NCBI RefSeq assembly: GCF_044762665.1
Contig: NZ_JBIWES010000016.1
Span: 17,329-81,328, forward strand
Direction: 5' to 3'
DNA length: 64,000 nucleotides
DNA from: Peribacillus frigoritolerans_B
Lineage (GTDB): Bacteria; Bacillota; Bacilli; Bacillales; DSM-1321
The position numbers and the translations under genes were made by a program. The notes beneath the pieces were generated by a model. The model did not search any database, was not told the origin of the DNA, and worked only from the letters and a program-made list of their open reading frames with translations. This document shows, in pieces, positions 63,420-64,000 of this stretch. Position 1 is the stretch's first letter. The number at the start of each line of letters is the position of its first letter.

Positions 63420-64000
63420 AATAAAGAAGATAATAACCAAACGAAATAAAGTTTAGTCAAAACATGCTCCTATATTAGTTTTGAATTAAAGTTGGATTAA
63501 AACCCACTTAGAATTCTTTTATTGGGTAAAGCATTGCTTCTTTTTTATAAACATCGCATCTTTATTTCAAAGCCACAACCGTGTAATGCAACACAATGTT
63601 ATTATTTTACATTACAGAAAAAGCTGTAAACCTATGAGTATCAAGGGTTTTCAGCTTTTTTATTTATCCTTTTTCATAAATAAGGGTTTTAATGTAATAT
63701 ATCGGGTAAAGGATTTATAATAAACGCTCTTTACAGTATATAGATTCACTGGAAAACCCTATTTCACCTAGGAAGGATCTGAAATTCGTAACGAATAAAC
63801 AACTATAGACCAAACAATAGATAATTCGCTTAGAATCGTCCATAGCGACAAAAAAAACAGGTGTAGCTTTGAAGCGAAGTTTGATCAAATTAATACAAGA
63901 AATCATGATAAATGAATAAATAGAAAGAGCATGTTTTGAAAAAAGATTAATCAAAACATGCCCTTATACTATTTAATTGGATTATTCTTTTATAAAAAAG
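63420..64000. other. Gene-free end of the window
   Basis: It holds a 22-bp direct repeat copy (63481-63502), a terminator hairpin (AAAGCTG...CAGCTTT at 63617-63664, with T-tail) and inverted arms GCATGTTTTGA/TCAAAACATGC (63929-63961); TCAAAACATGC also occurs near 63456. No gene with a ribosome site is seen. Confidence 0.5.
63481..63502 (+). repeat. 22-bp direct repeat, copy 2
   Basis: Same sequence as 60592-60613 except A to T at the sixth base; lies 61 nt after the stop of the protease-nuclease gene. Confidence 0.6.

Noticed and set aside
63715..63954. Minus-strand frame of 79 codons
   Set aside because: No convincing ribosome site, and odd composition; considered noise.

Overview
The window is low-GC Firmicute DNA, most likely a large conjugative plasmid (or an integrated plasmid) from a Bacillaceae host. 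This rests on strong AGGAGG-type ribosome binding sites, a Tcp-type Gram-positive conjugation operon, an actin-type partition pair, a replication initiator with DNA repeats inside its gene, a DUF3967-type MerR protein, a YknWX-like pair, a WapA-like RHS protein and an NprR-like regulator with its own secreted peptide. Decayed genes, a group II intron remnant and two resolvases show repeated rearrangement.

Layout. 0-2 kb: YknW/YknX-like genes without the partner ABC genes. 2.7-8.6 kb: a 1882-residue RHS/YD-repeat wall-associated protein with a C-terminal toxin-like tip and a tiny membrane protein that may be its immunity factor. 9.0-10.1 kb: a resolvase with a three-part res-like site, then a shrunken group II intron. 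10.3-14.0 kb: a compact operon that looks like an ABC-three-component (ABC-3C) anti-invader system. 14-21 kb: many small plasmid genes, several broken. 21.3-32.9 kb (minus strand): conjugation machine, from coupling protein to cell-wall hydrolase. 33.5-37.6 kb (minus): initiator followed by a zinc protein, a HAD protein lacking both motif-I aspartates, a histidine kinase and a response regulator. 38-42 kb: repressor, second resolvase and an unknown three-gene cassette. 42-45 kb: DNA-binding protein and ParM/ParR-like partition pair. 45.4-47 kb: a dead ATPase gene and a tiny hydrophobic peptide gene with an overlapping leader ORF.

The most striking region is 47.1-59.7 kb. A peptide-responsive HTH-TPR regulator with its pheromone precursor, and an accessory RsgA GTPase, lie beside a biosynthetic operon that I read as an undescribed RiPP (ribosomally made, modified peptide) pathway. 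It holds at least three tandem 43-residue precursors ending ARPVNHVGH, a methyltransferase, a peptide-arginase-like enzyme (Arg to ornithine), four JmjC/cupin Fe(II)/2-oxoglutarate oxygenase-like proteins, an unknown 201-residue protein and an MFS exporter. A perfect 24-bp inverted repeat brackets the precursor array, and an assembly gap lies inside the array. The last gene (60.8-63.4 kb) is a rare three-enzyme fusion: metalloprotease, trypsin-like protease and DRGH-type nuclease.

All functional calls come from reading the sequence and from family knowledge. No searches or structure predictions were run.
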